Notes: generated by a model not told the origin, from the letters alone. A DNA stretch of 64,000 nucleotides from UKL13-2 sp044229235 (GCA_044229235.1 JBGATH010000008.1:1-64000); one strand, 5' to 3'; shown: positions 10,255 through 20,041, counted from the stretch's first letter. Numbers and translations are program-made.

Positions 10255-11778
10255 ATGACGGGTCAATCTGGCGTGAGCAGTGTGCAGGACCAGGCAATCG
10301 TTCCGTGGCGCGTGCTGATTGTCGATGACGAGCCTGACGTCCACGAAGTAACCAACATGGTTTTCAAGCGCTTCCAGCTGGACGGCCGGCCGCTGGAAAT
10401 CCTGCACGCGTACACCGGCACGCAGGCGCGCAATTTCCTGCAGGAGCACGACGACATCGCCCTGGTCCTGCTGGACGTGGTGATGGAGACCGAGCGCAGT
10501 GGCCTGGATTTTGTGCGCTGGTGCCGCGAAGAGCTGGGTAACCGCTTTGTACGCATCGTGTTGCGTACCGGGCAACCCGGGCAGGCGCCCGAGCAACAGG
10601 TGATCGTCGATTACGACATCAACGACTACCGCGAAAAGACCGAACTCGACCGCAAGCGTTTTTTCACAGTGATGATCACCGCGCTGCGCGGCTACCGCGA
10701 CATCATGGCGGTCGAACAGGCGCGCCAGGTGCAATTGCGCTACCGCAAGGGCCTGGAGCGAGTGCTGGAAGCGACCAACAGTCTGTTCGAGCAACGCCGG
10801 CTCAGCGATTTTGCCGGCGGCCTGCTGCAGCAGATCATGGCGATTCTGCGCCTCAGTGAAAAGGGCGTGCTGGTTCAGGCGCGAGGCGTCAGCGGCGTGC
10901 ACAGCGGCCAGGAATTCGAAATGCTGGCCAGCTATCCCGAGAGCGATGCCGCCAGCCCGATGGCGAAAGAATTGACTGATGCATTGACGCGGGCGCTGGC
11001 GGCCAGGGCCTCGGGGCTGGATGGGGACATTTTTGTCGGTTACTACCCCAGTCGCACCTCCAAAGTCACCTTGCTGGCGCTGAAGGGCGCCGGGCACATC
11101 GACGACTTCGACATGCAACTGCTGCAAGTGTTTTCGTCCGGCATTGCGATCGCCTTCGACAATATCCTGCTGAACCAGGAAGTGCTCGACACCCAGGGGG
11201 AGCTGATCCATCGCATGGGGGATGCCGTCGAATCGCGCTCCGACGAAGCCGGCTTCCACGTCAAGCGCATGGCGGAGCTGTGCCACGTGCTCGGCGAAGC
11301 CTACGGGCTTTCAGCGGAGGATGCGGACATCCTGCGCCGCGCCGCGCCCATGCACGACATCGGCAAGATCGCCACGCCGGATTCCGTGTTGCTCAAGAAG
11401 GGCCCGCTGACACCGGAAGAGTGGGTGGTGATGAAGAAACATCCGGCGCTTGGCCACTCCATTCTCGATGGTTCGAAGCGACCGGTGATCGCCGCCGCCG
11501 CCACCATCGCCCATCAGCACCACGAAAAGATCGACGGCAGCGGCTACCCGCGGGGCCTCATCGGCGACGAGATTCACATTTACGCGCGCATCATCGCCGT
11601 AGCCGACGTGTTTGATGCGTTGAGTCATGTGCGCTGTTATAAACCGGCCTGGCCGATCCCCGAGGTGGTGAAGTACCTCCAGGAGGCCGGGGGCACGCAT
11701 CTGGACCCGCATATCGTGCAACTGCTGGTCGACAATCTCGACAAAGCGCTGGCCATCAACGCGGCCTATCCAGAATAG
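10255..11778 (+). CDS. Response regulator with DUF3369 and HD-GYP domains (RpfG-like)
   Basis: This protein is 507 aa. An N-terminal receiver domain (VLIVDDEPDVHE at about residue 20, phosphoacceptor Asp in LLDVVM at about 78) is followed by a DUF3369-like sensor region. The C-terminal HD-GYP domain carries HDIGK (about 377) and HHEKIDGSGYP (about 435), the metal and cyclic di-GMP hydrolysis residues. It probably degrades cyclic di-GMP in response to phosphorylation. The next gene, 25 bp downstream, is a hybrid-free histidine kinase and the likely partner. ATG at 10255 is chosen over an in-frame upstream start. Confidence 0.92.
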   Translation: MTGQSGVSSVQDQAIVPWRVLIVDDEPDVHEVTNMVFKRFQLDGRPLEILHAYTGTQARNFLQEHDDIALVLLDVVMETERSGLDFVRWCREELGNRFVRIVLRTGQPGQAPEQQVIVDYDINDYREKTELDRKRFFTVMITALRGYRDIMAVEQARQVQLRYRKGLERVLEATNSLFEQRRLSDFAGGLLQQIMAILRLSEKGVLVQARGVSGVHSGQEFEMLASYPESDAASPMAKELTDALTRALAARASGLDGDIFVGYYPSRTSKVTLLALKGAGHIDDFDMQLLQVFSSGIAIAFDNILLNQEVLDTQGELIHRMGDAVESRSDEAGFHVKRMAELCHVLGEAYGLSAEDADILRRAAPMHDIGKIATPDSVLLKKGPLTPEEWVVMKKHPALGHSILDGSKRPVIAAAATIAHQHHEKIDGSGYPRGLIGDEIHIYARIIAVADVFDALSHVRCYKPAWPIPEVVKYLQEAGGTHLDPHIVQLLVDNLDKALAINAAYPE

Positions 11779-11803
11779 TCCGGCGCGGGTCAGTGGCTTG
11801 CAA

Positions 11804-14443
11804 ATGACCGCCTCCGTTTCCGAGCCAGCCGGTGGCTCGCGCCAGCGCGATGTTTTCGATGACGAACACCACCTTGCGCTGCTGCGCGCATGCTCGATCA
11901 CGGCCATCGGCATCTTCGCGTTCTTCGTTCCGCTGGATCTTATTGCCGGCCGTATGCGCGATGCTGCGAGCATCGCCGGATTCATTTTTCTCGGCATTTC
12001 AGCATTTACCGGACTCGTGTTCCACCGCCTGCGCCGGCCGACCGCCGGCTGGGTGTCGATGGTCTCGATGCTGTGGTGCACGGAGACGACCTTCGCCCTG
12101 TTTCACGGGGGCATCAGTGCGCCATCGGTAGTGTTCTACCTGCCGCTGGTTGCGGCGGTGGCCACCGTGCTGGGCGGCAGATCGACGATCATCTTTGCGG
12201 CGGTCTGCATTGCCACGCTCGGCATGTTTGTCTGGCTGGAGTCGTCCGGCAATCTTCCCGAGTCGGCGTTCGACATCCCGGCGTGGCGTCGGGCCGTCAT
12301 CTACGCCGCCGCGACCGGCGCGCTGGCGCTGATCATGTGGTACACGATTGCCAAGCAGCGCCAGCGTCGCGAAGACCTGCAGCGTGCCAGCGAACGATTC
12401 CAGGCGGTATTCGACTCCAGCGCGACGCCCTCGGTGATTGCCCGGCCGAGCGACCGCATCCATACCGACTGCAATCAGGCGTTCTGCGATTTGTTCGGCT
12501 ACACGCGCGATCAGGTGGTCGGCCACACCGGCATCGAACTCGGGCTGTTTCGCGATTTGGGCGAGCGCGACCGCATCTTCGACGAGTATGTCGCCGCCGG
12601 CAGGGTGCTGGACGTCGAGCACGACATGATGACGGCGACCGGAGAGGTGAGGCGCGTGCTGCGCTCGCTCACGGCCATCGACATGGGCGGCGAGCGCATG
12701 ACGCTGGTGCAGATCATCGACATCACCGAACGCAAACGGGCGGAGGATGAACTGCGCGCGAACCGGCGATTGCTTGAGGTGGTGATTGACGCGATGCCCA
12801 TGTCGATCTTCGCCAAGGATCTGCATTCCAACTACGTCATGGTCAACCAGTACATGGCGGACTTCTACCGGAAATCCAAGGAAGACCTGCTGCGCCGGCA
12901 TACGTCGGACCTGCCGATCCCGGACGAAACACGGCAGAAATCGCTGCGCGACGACGCATGGGTATATGAGAACAGGGCCGTGCTCGACCAGAATCTGGCC
13001 ATGCTGCAGAACTCCACCGGAATGTACGTGCCGTTCCACAGCACCAAAATCCCGCTGTTTGGCGACGATGGCGAACTGATCGGGCTGCTGGGAATCAATC
13101 GCGATATCACCGACGAGCGGCGGGTGCAGGAGGAACTGCGCGCCAGCCGGCGGCTGCTTGAGATCGTGATCGACTCGATCCCGATGTATGTGTTCGCCAA
13201 AGACCTGCGAGGCCGCTACATCGTGGTCAACAAACAGTCGGCGGAGTTTTATGGAACCACCCGCGAGGCGATGCTCGAACGCGGCACGTCCCACCTGCCA
13301 CTTTCCGGTTCGGACAAGATGGTGGCGCTGGACGAGGATGCATGGGTACACAAACATCGCATGCCCTTGGTGAAGGAAGAATCGCTGCGTGAAGTGGCAG
13401 CAGGCAAGGTGGTGCCGATGCACTGTACCAAGATCCCGCTGTTCGACGACGACGGCGAGCTGGTCGGCGTTCTGGGTGTGCTGCGCGACATTTCCCAGGA
13501 AAAGAAAGCCGCCGATGACCTGAGCGCGGCGCGGCGCGCCCTGGAGGAAGCCAATGCCACGCTCGAGCAAACCGTTGCGCAGCGCACCGCGGAATTGCAG
13601 CGCGCCAACGCCGAGCTTGGCGAGACACTGCAGAACCTGATGTCCTCCCAGGAGGCGCTGGTCCGTTCCGAGAAGCTGGCCGCCCTTGGCCGCCTGGTCG
13701 CCGGCGTTGCCCACGAACTCAACACACCGATCGGCAACAGCCTTTTGTCCGCGTCGGCCCTGGCGGAACGCACCGATGAATTCGCGCAGGACGTCACCAC
13801 CGGAAAAATTGCCGATCTGGGCCGGGCGCCGGTGTCCGCCTACGTCGAGGACGCGCGCGAGGCGGCGCAGATACTACTCCGGAACCTGGAGAAAGCCGGC
13901 GAGATCATTCGCAGTTTCAAGCAGGTGGCGACCGATCAGGCGAGTTCGCAGCGGCGCGATTTCTCGCTTGTCGAGGTGGTCGAGGAGGTATTGCTCGCGC
14001 ACCGGCCGATGTTGCGCAATTCCCCGGTGGAAATCCGGACGGAGATTTCCGCGGACCTGTGGCTGGACAGTTATCCCGGGCCGCTCGGGCAAGTGCTGGG
14101 CAACCTGATCACCAATGCCGTGATGCACGGCTACGAGGACATGGACCGCGGCATCGTCGAGGTCAGCGCCAGGCCACATGGCCCGGAAAAAATCGAACTC
14201 GTCGTGCGCGACCACGGTCACGGCATATCCGCCGACAACATGAAACGCATCTTCGACCCGTTTTTTACCACCCGCATGGGGCGCGGTGGTACCGGCCTCG
14301 GCCTGGGCATCTGCTACAACATCGTCATCGAAACACTGGGCGGAAGCATCAATGTCGAAAGCATCGCCGGCGGCGGAACCACGGTCGAGATGTTGATTCC
14401 GGTCGCGGCCCCGAGCGCTCCGGTTGCTGCATCGGCGGCCTAG
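11804..14443 (+). CDS. Membrane PAS-domain sensor histidine kinase
   Basis: This protein is 879 aa. The N-terminus has about six TM helices (residues 25-180). Three PAS domains follow (about 195-310, 320-445, 450-575). The second and third are clearly duplicated: both open with LRA.RRLLE.VID..PM..FAKDL and close with TKIPLF.DDGEL.G.LG. A coiled coil leads to the H box GVAHELNTPIG, with the His at about 640. The ATPase N box is NLITNAVMHG, then DHGHGIS and GTGLGLG. The receiver partner is probably the HD-GYP regulator upstream. Its stop TAG overlaps the stop of the opposing kinase gene. Confidence 0.92.
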   Translation: MTASVSEPAGGSRQRDVFDDEHHLALLRACSITAIGIFAFFVPLDLIAGRMRDAASIAGFIFLGISAFTGLVFHRLRRPTAGWVSMVSMLWCTETTFALFHGGISAPSVVFYLPLVAAVATVLGGRSTIIFAAVCIATLGMFVWLESSGNLPESAFDIPAWRRAVIYAAATGALALIMWYTIAKQRQRREDLQRASERFQAVFDSSATPSVIARPSDRIHTDCNQAFCDLFGYTRDQVVGHTGIELGLFRDLGERDRIFDEYVAAGRVLDVEHDMMTATGEVRRVLRSLTAIDMGGERMTLVQIIDITERKRAEDELRANRRLLEVVIDAMPMSIFAKDLHSNYVMVNQYMADFYRKSKEDLLRRHTSDLPIPDETRQKSLRDDAWVYENRAVLDQNLAMLQNSTGMYVPFHSTKIPLFGDDGELIGLLGINRDITDERRVQEELRASRRLLEIVIDSIPMYVFAKDLRGRYIVVNKQSAEFYGTTREAMLERGTSHLPLSGSDKMVALDEDAWVHKHRMPLVKEESLREVAAGKVVPMHCTKIPLFDDDGELVGVLGVLRDISQEKKAADDLSAARRALEEANATLEQTVAQRTAELQRANAELGETLQNLMSSQEALVRSEKLAALGRLVAGVAHELNTPIGNSLLSASALAERTDEFAQDVTTGKIADLGRAPVSAYVEDAREAAQILLRNLEKAGEIIRSFKQVATDQASSQRRDFSLVEVVEEVLLAHRPMLRNSPVEIRTEISADLWLDSYPGPLGQVLGNLITNAVMHGYEDMDRGIVEVSARPHGPEKIELVVRDHGHGISADNMKRIFDPFFTTRMGRGGTGLGLGICYNIVIETLGGSINVESIAGGGTTVEMLIPVAAPSAPVAASAA
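14440..14443. other. CTAG shared by the stop codons of two convergent kinase genes
   Basis: The plus-strand kinase ends in TAG at 14441-14443. The minus-strand kinase ends in TAG read from 14442 to 14440. Both stops are encoded by one palindromic CTAG, so there is no intergenic space and no room for a separate terminator. Confidence 0.95.
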
Positions 14444-16392
14444 CGCAAATCCGCGGCCATGTGGATGTCGAGATGCAGGCCGTGTCCGGGCGCGCTGCTG
14501 GCTTGAATCCGGCCGGCCAGCGGACCGGTGACCAGGTTGTAGACGATATTCGCGCCGAGCCCGCTGCCGCCGGCCCCGCGCTTGGTGGTGTAGAACGGAT
14601 CGAACAGCTTGTGAAGCGCGTCCGGACCCATGCCGTTGCCGTCATCCGAATACTGCAGTCGAAAGCTGTCTCCTGCGGCAGTAACGACCATCGTCACTGC
14701 GCCCCGCTCCCTGCCCTCGAAGCCGTGTATCACCGAGTTCATGACCAGATTGGTGATGACCTGCGCCAGCGCGCCGGGATAGGTACGCACGTTCAGGTCG
14801 GGCGGACAGGAAACGTCGATCGACACCGGTTTGTTCTTCAGGCTCGGTCCCAGCGTCGCGAGTACCTCGTTGAAGTACTCGGCCAGGTTCACTGCGCGCA
14901 TTTCCCCTGAGGCCTGGTCCACGGAGACCTGCTTGAAACTGTGAATGAGCTTTGCCGCACGTTGCGTATTGGCCTTGAGAATTCGCACGGCATCGGTGGC
15001 GGCTTCCAGAAATTGGTCCAGGCCTGCTTCAGTCAGCGCGCCGTGTTTGCGTGCTTCCAGGACCGGCGACAGTTCCTCTTCCAGGTGGCTGGCTGCCGTC
15101 ACGCAGATTCCCAGCGGTGTGTTGATCTCGTGCGCCACACCGGCCACCAGCGCGCCCAATGATGCCAGCCGTTCCTGCCGCACCAGTTCACCCTGGGCGG
15201 ATTGCAGGTTGGCCAGGGCATCGCCGAGTGCCGCGTTGCGTGCGACCAGCTCCTTTTGCGTTCTGAGCAGCGCCTCGCGCGCGCGCGCCTTGCCGAAATT
15301 CTCGGCAACGTGGCGCGCCACGAAATTGAGCAGTTCCATGTCCTGCTGGGTATAGGTCACCTTGGCGTCGTAGCTTTGCATGACGATGGCGCCGATGGTC
15401 TGGTCCTGCAGGATCAGCGGAACGCCCAGCCAGTGCACAAAATTGCGATTACCGAGGATCTGGGCGACTTCGCCGGAGCGGACCAATTCCGCGACCTGGC
15501 TCTGATCAATCAGCCAGGCTTTGCCGGTACGGACCACCAGCGAGGTCAGTCCGTTGCGCCGCGGAATCCGCTCGCCGTGGCGAGACACGCCAGGTTCGGT
15601 TTCGTCGACGTAGTAGGCCATTTCCAGATAATCAGCCTCGGGCGAAACAGTGCAGATGAAGAAATTCTTTGCGGGCAACAGGCGGCCGATGATTTCGTGC
15701 AGGCGCGCATAGTGCGCGACCTGGTCAGTGTCGTCCAGTGCCAGCTCGGAGATTTCAAACAGCGCGCGCTGCAATGCTTCCGAGCGGCGGCGCTCCGAGA
15801 CTTCCGATTCCAGGGCGTGGGTGCGCTCCTTGACCGCCTGATCCAGCCAGGTCATTTTTTGCGCGCGCCCGATGAACGCCGCCACGTAGTTGGACACCAT
15901 CATGAACAGGTCCTGGTCTTCGCGGCTGTAGGTGCTGGCCGGATCATAGCTCTGCACCACCATCGCGCCGACCGCCCGGCCGTCGTCCAGCAGCAACGGC
16001 ATGCCCATCCAGTGGCTGGGCAGCACGCCCGCGTAGTTGGGCGCGACGTCGACCACTTTTCGGTCGCGAAAGCCCTGGGCATCGATCACCACCGGCTGCC
16101 CCGTCTTGATGACTGCGGCGGCCAGGCTGCGGGTTGCCGTGGCGAGCGGAATCCAGCCCTGCTCGGCAAAATCCTGCGGATTGATGGAATCGCGCACGTA
16201 GGCGAACCGGTAGTGGGTGCGATCCTCGTCACACAACGCGACAAAAAAATTCCGCGCATCCATCAGCTGGGCAATGCCCTCGTGCACGGTTGCCAGCAGC
16301 GCGTCCAGGCCGGTACGGCGCGCCTGAATGCGGTCGATCGCCAGGCCCATGGCCAGGATGACCTCCAGACGGCGAAGACGATTGTCGGGCAT
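14440..16392 (-). CDS. Cytosolic GAF-domain sensor histidine kinase
   Basis: This 650-aa protein has no membrane segment. It has two tandem GAF domains (about 15-190 and 215-385), each with the W.G.PL and VMQSYD motif pair, then a coiled coil and kinase core. H box GVAHEINTPLG (about 430), N box NLVMNSVIHG (about 560), then DDGNGMG and GSGLGANI. The kinase core resembles that of the convergent 879-aa kinase, including the shared SFKQV..DQAS segment after the H box. The two probably diverged from one ancestor with different sensors. ATG at 16392 follows GGAGAG. Confidence 0.9.
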   Translation of the reverse strand: MPDNRLRRLEVILAMGLAIDRIQARRTGLDALLATVHEGIAQLMDARNFFVALCDEDRTHYRFAYVRDSINPQDFAEQGWIPLATATRSLAAAVIKTGQPVVIDAQGFRDRKVVDVAPNYAGVLPSHWMGMPLLLDDGRAVGAMVVQSYDPASTYSREDQDLFMMVSNYVAAFIGRAQKMTWLDQAVKERTHALESEVSERRRSEALQRALFEISELALDDTDQVAHYARLHEIIGRLLPAKNFFICTVSPEADYLEMAYYVDETEPGVSRHGERIPRRNGLTSLVVRTGKAWLIDQSQVAELVRSGEVAQILGNRNFVHWLGVPLILQDQTIGAIVMQSYDAKVTYTQQDMELLNFVARHVAENFGKARAREALLRTQKELVARNAALGDALANLQSAQGELVRQERLASLGALVAGVAHEINTPLGICVTAASHLEEELSPVLEARKHGALTEAGLDQFLEAATDAVRILKANTQRAAKLIHSFKQVSVDQASGEMRAVNLAEYFNEVLATLGPSLKNKPVSIDVSCPPDLNVRTYPGALAQVITNLVMNSVIHGFEGRERGAVTMVVTAAGDSFRLQYSDDGNGMGPDALHKLFDPFYTTKRGAGGSGLGANIVYNLVTGPLAGRIQASSAPGHGLHLDIHMAADLR

Positions 16393-16602
16393 GGTGCTCT
16401 CCGGTCACCGCGATGCGGTGTGCCATTGTCGCCGAATTTCCGGGCGTACGGCGACACCGGCTTTGCTTCTGGTCAATGACCGCCGCGCGCGGGGTGCGCC
16501 GGCAGTTAGCCCGAGGGGTCGCGCGAGGTCACCGCTCAGGAAGCGGCCGGCGACCGGGACCGATCATTTGCGCCGGCCTGTCCGGTCGGTGATACCTGGC
16601 GA

Positions 16603-17061
16603 TCAACTCTGTATCCAGGGCAGCCCAGCGCTGCGCCACCCGGCGTGACCACGCTGCTGGTGCTGATTGAGGTCGCCTTCGAATCCTTCGAGGATGTTGA
16701 AGACCCGCGGAAAACCCGCGGCTGCGGCGCTGGTGGCGGCGGCGTGGGATCGCACCGCGCTACGGCAGAGCAACAGCACAATGTCGTCGTGGCCGCAGTG
16801 CTGCTGCAGTTCGGCAATGAAGTGATGATTCAGCTCGCCGCTGGGCCAGAACTTCCATTCGACCAGCGTCGAATCCGGAACGCGGCCGATGTATTCGTAT
16901 TCGAAGCGGCTGCGTACGTCGACAATGCGCGCACCGGCAGTCTGTTGCAGCTCCCAGGCTTCCCGTGGCGTGACCTCGCCGGCATAGGCCAGCGACTTCG
17001 CGGCGCCGCGCGCGGCTGCATCGGCGAGGATCTGGCTGGTCGTCGATATGACTGCGTTCAT
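16603..17061 (-). CDS. Rhodanese-like sulfurtransferase, last gene of the sulfate cluster
   Basis: This 152-aa protein is a single rhodanese domain: SPREAW-like entry TPREAWELQ, then RIVDVRSRFEYEYIGRVPDS, and the active-site loop LLLCRSAVRS with the persulfide-accepting cysteine at about residue 99. Such enzymes move sulfane sulfur. It starts 12 bp after cysA on the same strand and is almost certainly cotranscribed, which suggests a role in handling reduced sulfur made by the pathway. The C-terminal tail (about 20 residues after GFEGDLN) is longer than the minimal domain. Confidence 0.88.
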   Translation of the reverse strand: MNAVISTTSQILADAAARGAAKSLAYAGEVTPREAWELQQTAGARIVDVRSRFEYEYIGRVPDSTLVEWKFWPSGELNHHFIAELQQHCGHDDIVLLLCRSAVRSHAAATSAAAAGFPRVFNILEGFEGDLNQHQQRGHAGWRSAGLPWIQS

Positions 17062-17073
17062 GGCTTGTGGATT

Positions 17074-18153
17074 TCAGGCAGCGTGGGCGCTGCGATGGTT
17101 ATCGAGGAAGACACGCGCACGGCGCGGTCTGAAGTAAACAACATTACCGGCTGCAACATTGAGGTGATCATAGCCTTCGCGCGAAAGTTCCACCTCCACC
17201 ACGGTGCCATCGTCCCGGCGTTTCAGTTCGATCCGCACCACGGGGCCAATCTTGATGGCGTGATGGAGGGTGGCTTCGACAGTATCAACGCCGGGCTTGC
17301 TGGCGATCTCGATGTCGTGCGGGCGTACATAGGCGGTAGCGGCAGTATCGGTCACGTCGTTGTGTTCAGGGGTCCGGATGTGGCCGCCGCCGATATCCGC
17401 GACGCCGTTGTGCACCTGCCCGGCAAACAGATTTACATTGCCGAGAAACTGGTAAACGAACGGGGTCGCCGGATGGTCGTAGACCTCATCGGGCGTGCCC
17501 ACCTGCTCGATGCGGCCGTGGTTCACCACCACCACGCGGTCGGCCACTTCCAGCGCCTCTTCCTGATCGTGGGTAACGAATACGCTGGTGAGGTTGATCT
17601 CGTCGTGCAGCCGCCGCAGCCAGCGGCGCAATTCCTTGCGCACCTTGGCGTCGAGCGCGCCAAAGGGCTCATCGAGCAGCAGCACCTTCGGTTCGATCGC
17701 CAGCGCGCGGGCCAGCGCGATGCGTTGCCTCTGGCCGCCGGAAAGCTGGTGCGGATAGCGATCGGCCAGCCAGTCGAGCTGCACCAGTTTCAGCAATTCC
17801 ATCACCCGCCGCTTGATCTCGGCTTCCGCCGGGCGCTCGGCGCGCGGCCGCACGCGCAGGCCGAATGCCACGTTTTCGAATATCGACATGTGGCGGAACA
17901 GCGCGTAATGCTGGAACACAAACCCGACCTCGCGTTCCTGTACCCGTGTATCGGTGGTGTCTTCACCGTTGAACAGAATGCGGCCCGAGTCGGGCTGCTC
18001 GAGACCGGCGATGACCCGCAGCAGCGTGGTCTTGCCGGAACCCGAGGGGCCGAGCAGGGCAACCAGTTCGCCGGGCTGGATGTCGAGATTGACTCCATTC
18101 AATGCCTCGAACGTTCCGAAGCGCTTGGTGACGTCGAGGACCTGGATGCTCAT
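17074..18153 (-). CDS. cysA: Sulfate/thiosulfate import ATP-binding protein CysA
   Basis: This is a 359-aa ABC ATPase that powers the CysTW permease. Walker A GPSGSGKTT (about 36), Q loop, signature LSGGQRQRIALARAL (about 133), Walker B LLLDEPFGALD and switch FVTHDQEEALEVADR. The C-terminal 110 residues form the TOBE-type regulatory domain typical of CysA. ATG at 18153 overlaps the cysW stop by 4 bp (ATGA), supporting translational coupling. Length fits the family. Confidence 0.96.
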   Translation of the reverse strand: MSIQVLDVTKRFGTFEALNGVNLDIQPGELVALLGPSGSGKTTLLRVIAGLEQPDSGRILFNGEDTTDTRVQEREVGFVFQHYALFRHMSIFENVAFGLRVRPRAERPAEAEIKRRVMELLKLVQLDWLADRYPHQLSGGQRQRIALARALAIEPKVLLLDEPFGALDAKVRKELRRWLRRLHDEINLTSVFVTHDQEEALEVADRVVVVNHGRIEQVGTPDEVYDHPATPFVYQFLGNVNLFAGQVHNGVADIGGGHIRTPEHNDVTDTAATAYVRPHDIEIASKPGVDTVEATLHHAIKIGPVVRIELKRRDDGTVVEVELSREGYDHLNVAAGNVVYFRPRRARVFLDNHRSAHAA

Positions 18154-19016
18154 GAGCGTGACTCCCTGTGTTCGATGAACGACTTGATGGCAAGCGTGAT
18201 GAGGGCGAGGAACGCCAGCAGCGACGCGCAGGCAAAGGCGGCGGCAAAGGCGTATTCGTTGTACAGAATCTCCACATGCAGCGGCAGTGTGTTGGTAGCG
18301 CCGCGGATATGGCCCGACACCACCGAAACCGCGCCGAATTCGCCCATGGCGCGCGCGTTGCACAGGATGACGCCGTAGAGCAGCCCCCATTTCACATTGG
18401 GCAAGGTGACGTACCAGAGCGTTTGCCAACCGCTGGCGCCCAGCACGGCTGCCGCTTCTTCTTCCTCGCGGCCCTGGGCCTGCATCAGCGGAATCAACTC
18501 GCGGGCGACGAACGGAAACGTGACGAAGATGGTGGCCAGCACGATGCCCGGCACGGCAAAGATGATCTTGATGTCGTGTTCCGCGAGCCACGGCCCCCCC
18601 CAGCCCTGCAATCCGAAAATCAGCACGTAGATCAGGCCGGAAATCACCGGTGACACGGAAAACGGCAGGTCGATGAGCGTGATCAGCAGGCTCTTGAAGC
18701 GGAAATCGAACTTGGCGATGGCCCAGGCCGCGGCAATGCCGAACACGAGGTTTAGCGGCACCGCGATGGCGGCGGCGATAAGCGTGAGCTGTACGGCCGC
18801 CCAGGCATCGGGTTCGGTGATGGCGTTCCAGTAGAAGCCGGCGCCTTTCTTGAAGGCCTCAACGAAGACCGCCGCCAGCGGCACAAACAGGAACAGCGCC
18901 AGATAGGCGAGGGCGACTGCGCCCAGCAGCAGCGGCACCCAGGGCACGGGTTTGCGCACGACGCGGCGCACCGGGGCGGCTGTTGTCAGCGAAGCGGGTG
19001 GTGCGAGGGCAGCCAT
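18150..19016 (-). CDS. cysW: Sulfate ABC transporter permease CysW
   Basis: This 288-aa inner-membrane protein has about six TM helices. The first is at about 25-50. The EAA loop contacting CysA is in EEEEAAAVLGASGWQTLWYV (about 187). The motif NARAMGEFGAVSVVSGHI follows and is characteristic of CysW. ATG at 19016 overlaps the last base of the cysT stop (TGATG). A longer in-frame start at 19055 would lie inside cysT and is not used. Confidence 0.95.
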   Translation of the reverse strand: MAALAPPASLTTAAPVRRVVRKPVPWVPLLLGAVALAYLALFLFVPLAAVFVEAFKKGAGFYWNAITEPDAWAAVQLTLIAAAIAVPLNLVFGIAAAWAIAKFDFRFKSLLITLIDLPFSVSPVISGLIYVLIFGLQGWGGPWLAEHDIKIIFAVPGIVLATIFVTFPFVARELIPLMQAQGREEEEAAAVLGASGWQTLWYVTLPNVKWGLLYGVILCNARAMGEFGAVSVVSGHIRGATNTLPLHVEILYNEYAFAAAFACASLLAFLALITLAIKSFIEHRESRS

Positions 19017-19864
19017 CAGACCTTCTCCTCGTTGCGACGGTGGCGCGCCCACCATTGCAGGGTATTGATGGCCAACAGCAGGATGAACGAGGCGACCAGC
19101 ATCACCACGGCCACGGCGGTGGCGCCGCTGTAATCGTATTGCTCCAGCTTGGTGATGATGATGAGCGGGGTGATTTCAGAGACCATGGGCATGTTGCCGG
19201 CGATGAAAATCACCGAGCCGTATTCGCCCAGCGCGCGGGCAAAGGCCAGCGTGAAACCGGTGATCACCGCCGGCAGCACGGTCGGAAAAATGACCTTCGA
19301 AAACGCCTGCCAGCTGGAGGCACCCAAGGACTTGGCGGCCTCTTCCAGCTCCTTTTCCATATCTTCCAGCACCGGTTGCACGGTGCGCACCACGAACGGC
19401 AGGCCGATGAAGGTCAGCGCCACCAGAATGCCCAGCGGCGTGAACGCGACCTTGATGCCCGCGTCCGCCAGCGGCTGTCCCAGCCAGCCGTTGGTGGCGT
19501 AGACGGCGGTGAGGGCGATACCGGCCACCGCGGTGGGCAGCGCGAAGGGCAGGTCGACGAGGGCGTCGATGAATTTCTTGCCGGGGAACTGGTAGCGCAC
19601 CAGCACCCAGGCGGTGAGAAGGCCGAATACGGCGTTGATGCCGGCGGCGAGCAGCGAGGTGCGGAAGGTCAGCCAATAAGAGGCCACCACGCGCGGCGCG
19701 CTGACCGTGTTCCAAAAAGATTCCCAGGTCAGCGAGAAGGTCTTGATGAACGCGGCTGAGAGGGGGATGAGGACGATCAGGCTCAGGTAGAAAAGCGTGA
19801 AGCCAAGCGCCAGGTTGAAGCCGGGGAGGACGCTGTGGGGGCGTTTCAGGAGGGTAGTGGTCAT
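19016..19864 (-). CDS. cysT: Sulfate ABC transporter permease CysT (CysU)
   Basis: This 282-aa inner-membrane permease subunit has six TM segments. The EAA loop is ELEEAAKSLGASSWQAF (about 165), and ARALGEYGSVIFIAGN follows, diagnostic for CysT. It forms the channel with CysW. The gene follows sbp after a 177-bp gap that holds a CCCCCTTT/AAAGGGGG inverted repeat, so transcript levels of sbp and the permease may differ. Confidence 0.95.
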   Translation of the reverse strand: MTTTLLKRPHSVLPGFNLALGFTLFYLSLIVLIPLSAAFIKTFSLTWESFWNTVSAPRVVASYWLTFRTSLLAAGINAVFGLLTAWVLVRYQFPGKKFIDALVDLPFALPTAVAGIALTAVYATNGWLGQPLADAGIKVAFTPLGILVALTFIGLPFVVRTVQPVLEDMEKELEEAAKSLGASSWQAFSKVIFPTVLPAVITGFTLAFARALGEYGSVIFIAGNMPMVSEITPLIIITKLEQYDYSGATAVAVVMLVASFILLLAINTLQWWARHRRNEEKV

Positions 19865-19902
19865 GATTTGACTGGAGTGGGGCGCGACGCTGGTTGGCGA
19901 CT

Positions 19903-20014
19903 GAAAATCCCCCTCGATCCCCCTTTAGAAAAGGGGGAAGTGGCTGATTTTGGGCAGACGCGCGAACACGCTGGGACCTCCCCCTTTCCTAAAGGGGGAA
20001 TGAGGGGGATTTTC
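19903..20014. repeat. Inverted repeat of the CCCCCTTT/AAAGGGGG family, in the sbp-cysT gap
   Basis: The outer arms are GAAAATCCCCCT and AGGGGGATTTTC. Inside them are two hairpins, CCCCCTTTAGAAAAGGGGG and CCCCCTTTCCTAAAGGGGG. A related copy occurs at 63741-63974, and the ends of the element at 45392-45580 are similar. Confidence 0.8.
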
Positions 20015-20041
20015 GGTGCCCGCACAATCGAAGACATAAAC

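Noticed and set aside
11999..13714. 571-codon ORF opposite the PAS kinase
   Set aside because: Shadow of the kinase gene; composition and lack of any motif match a mirror frame.
16645..18378. 577-codon plus-strand ORF across rhodanese and cysA
   Set aside because: It crosses two certain minus-strand genes and the gap between them; no domain is visible.
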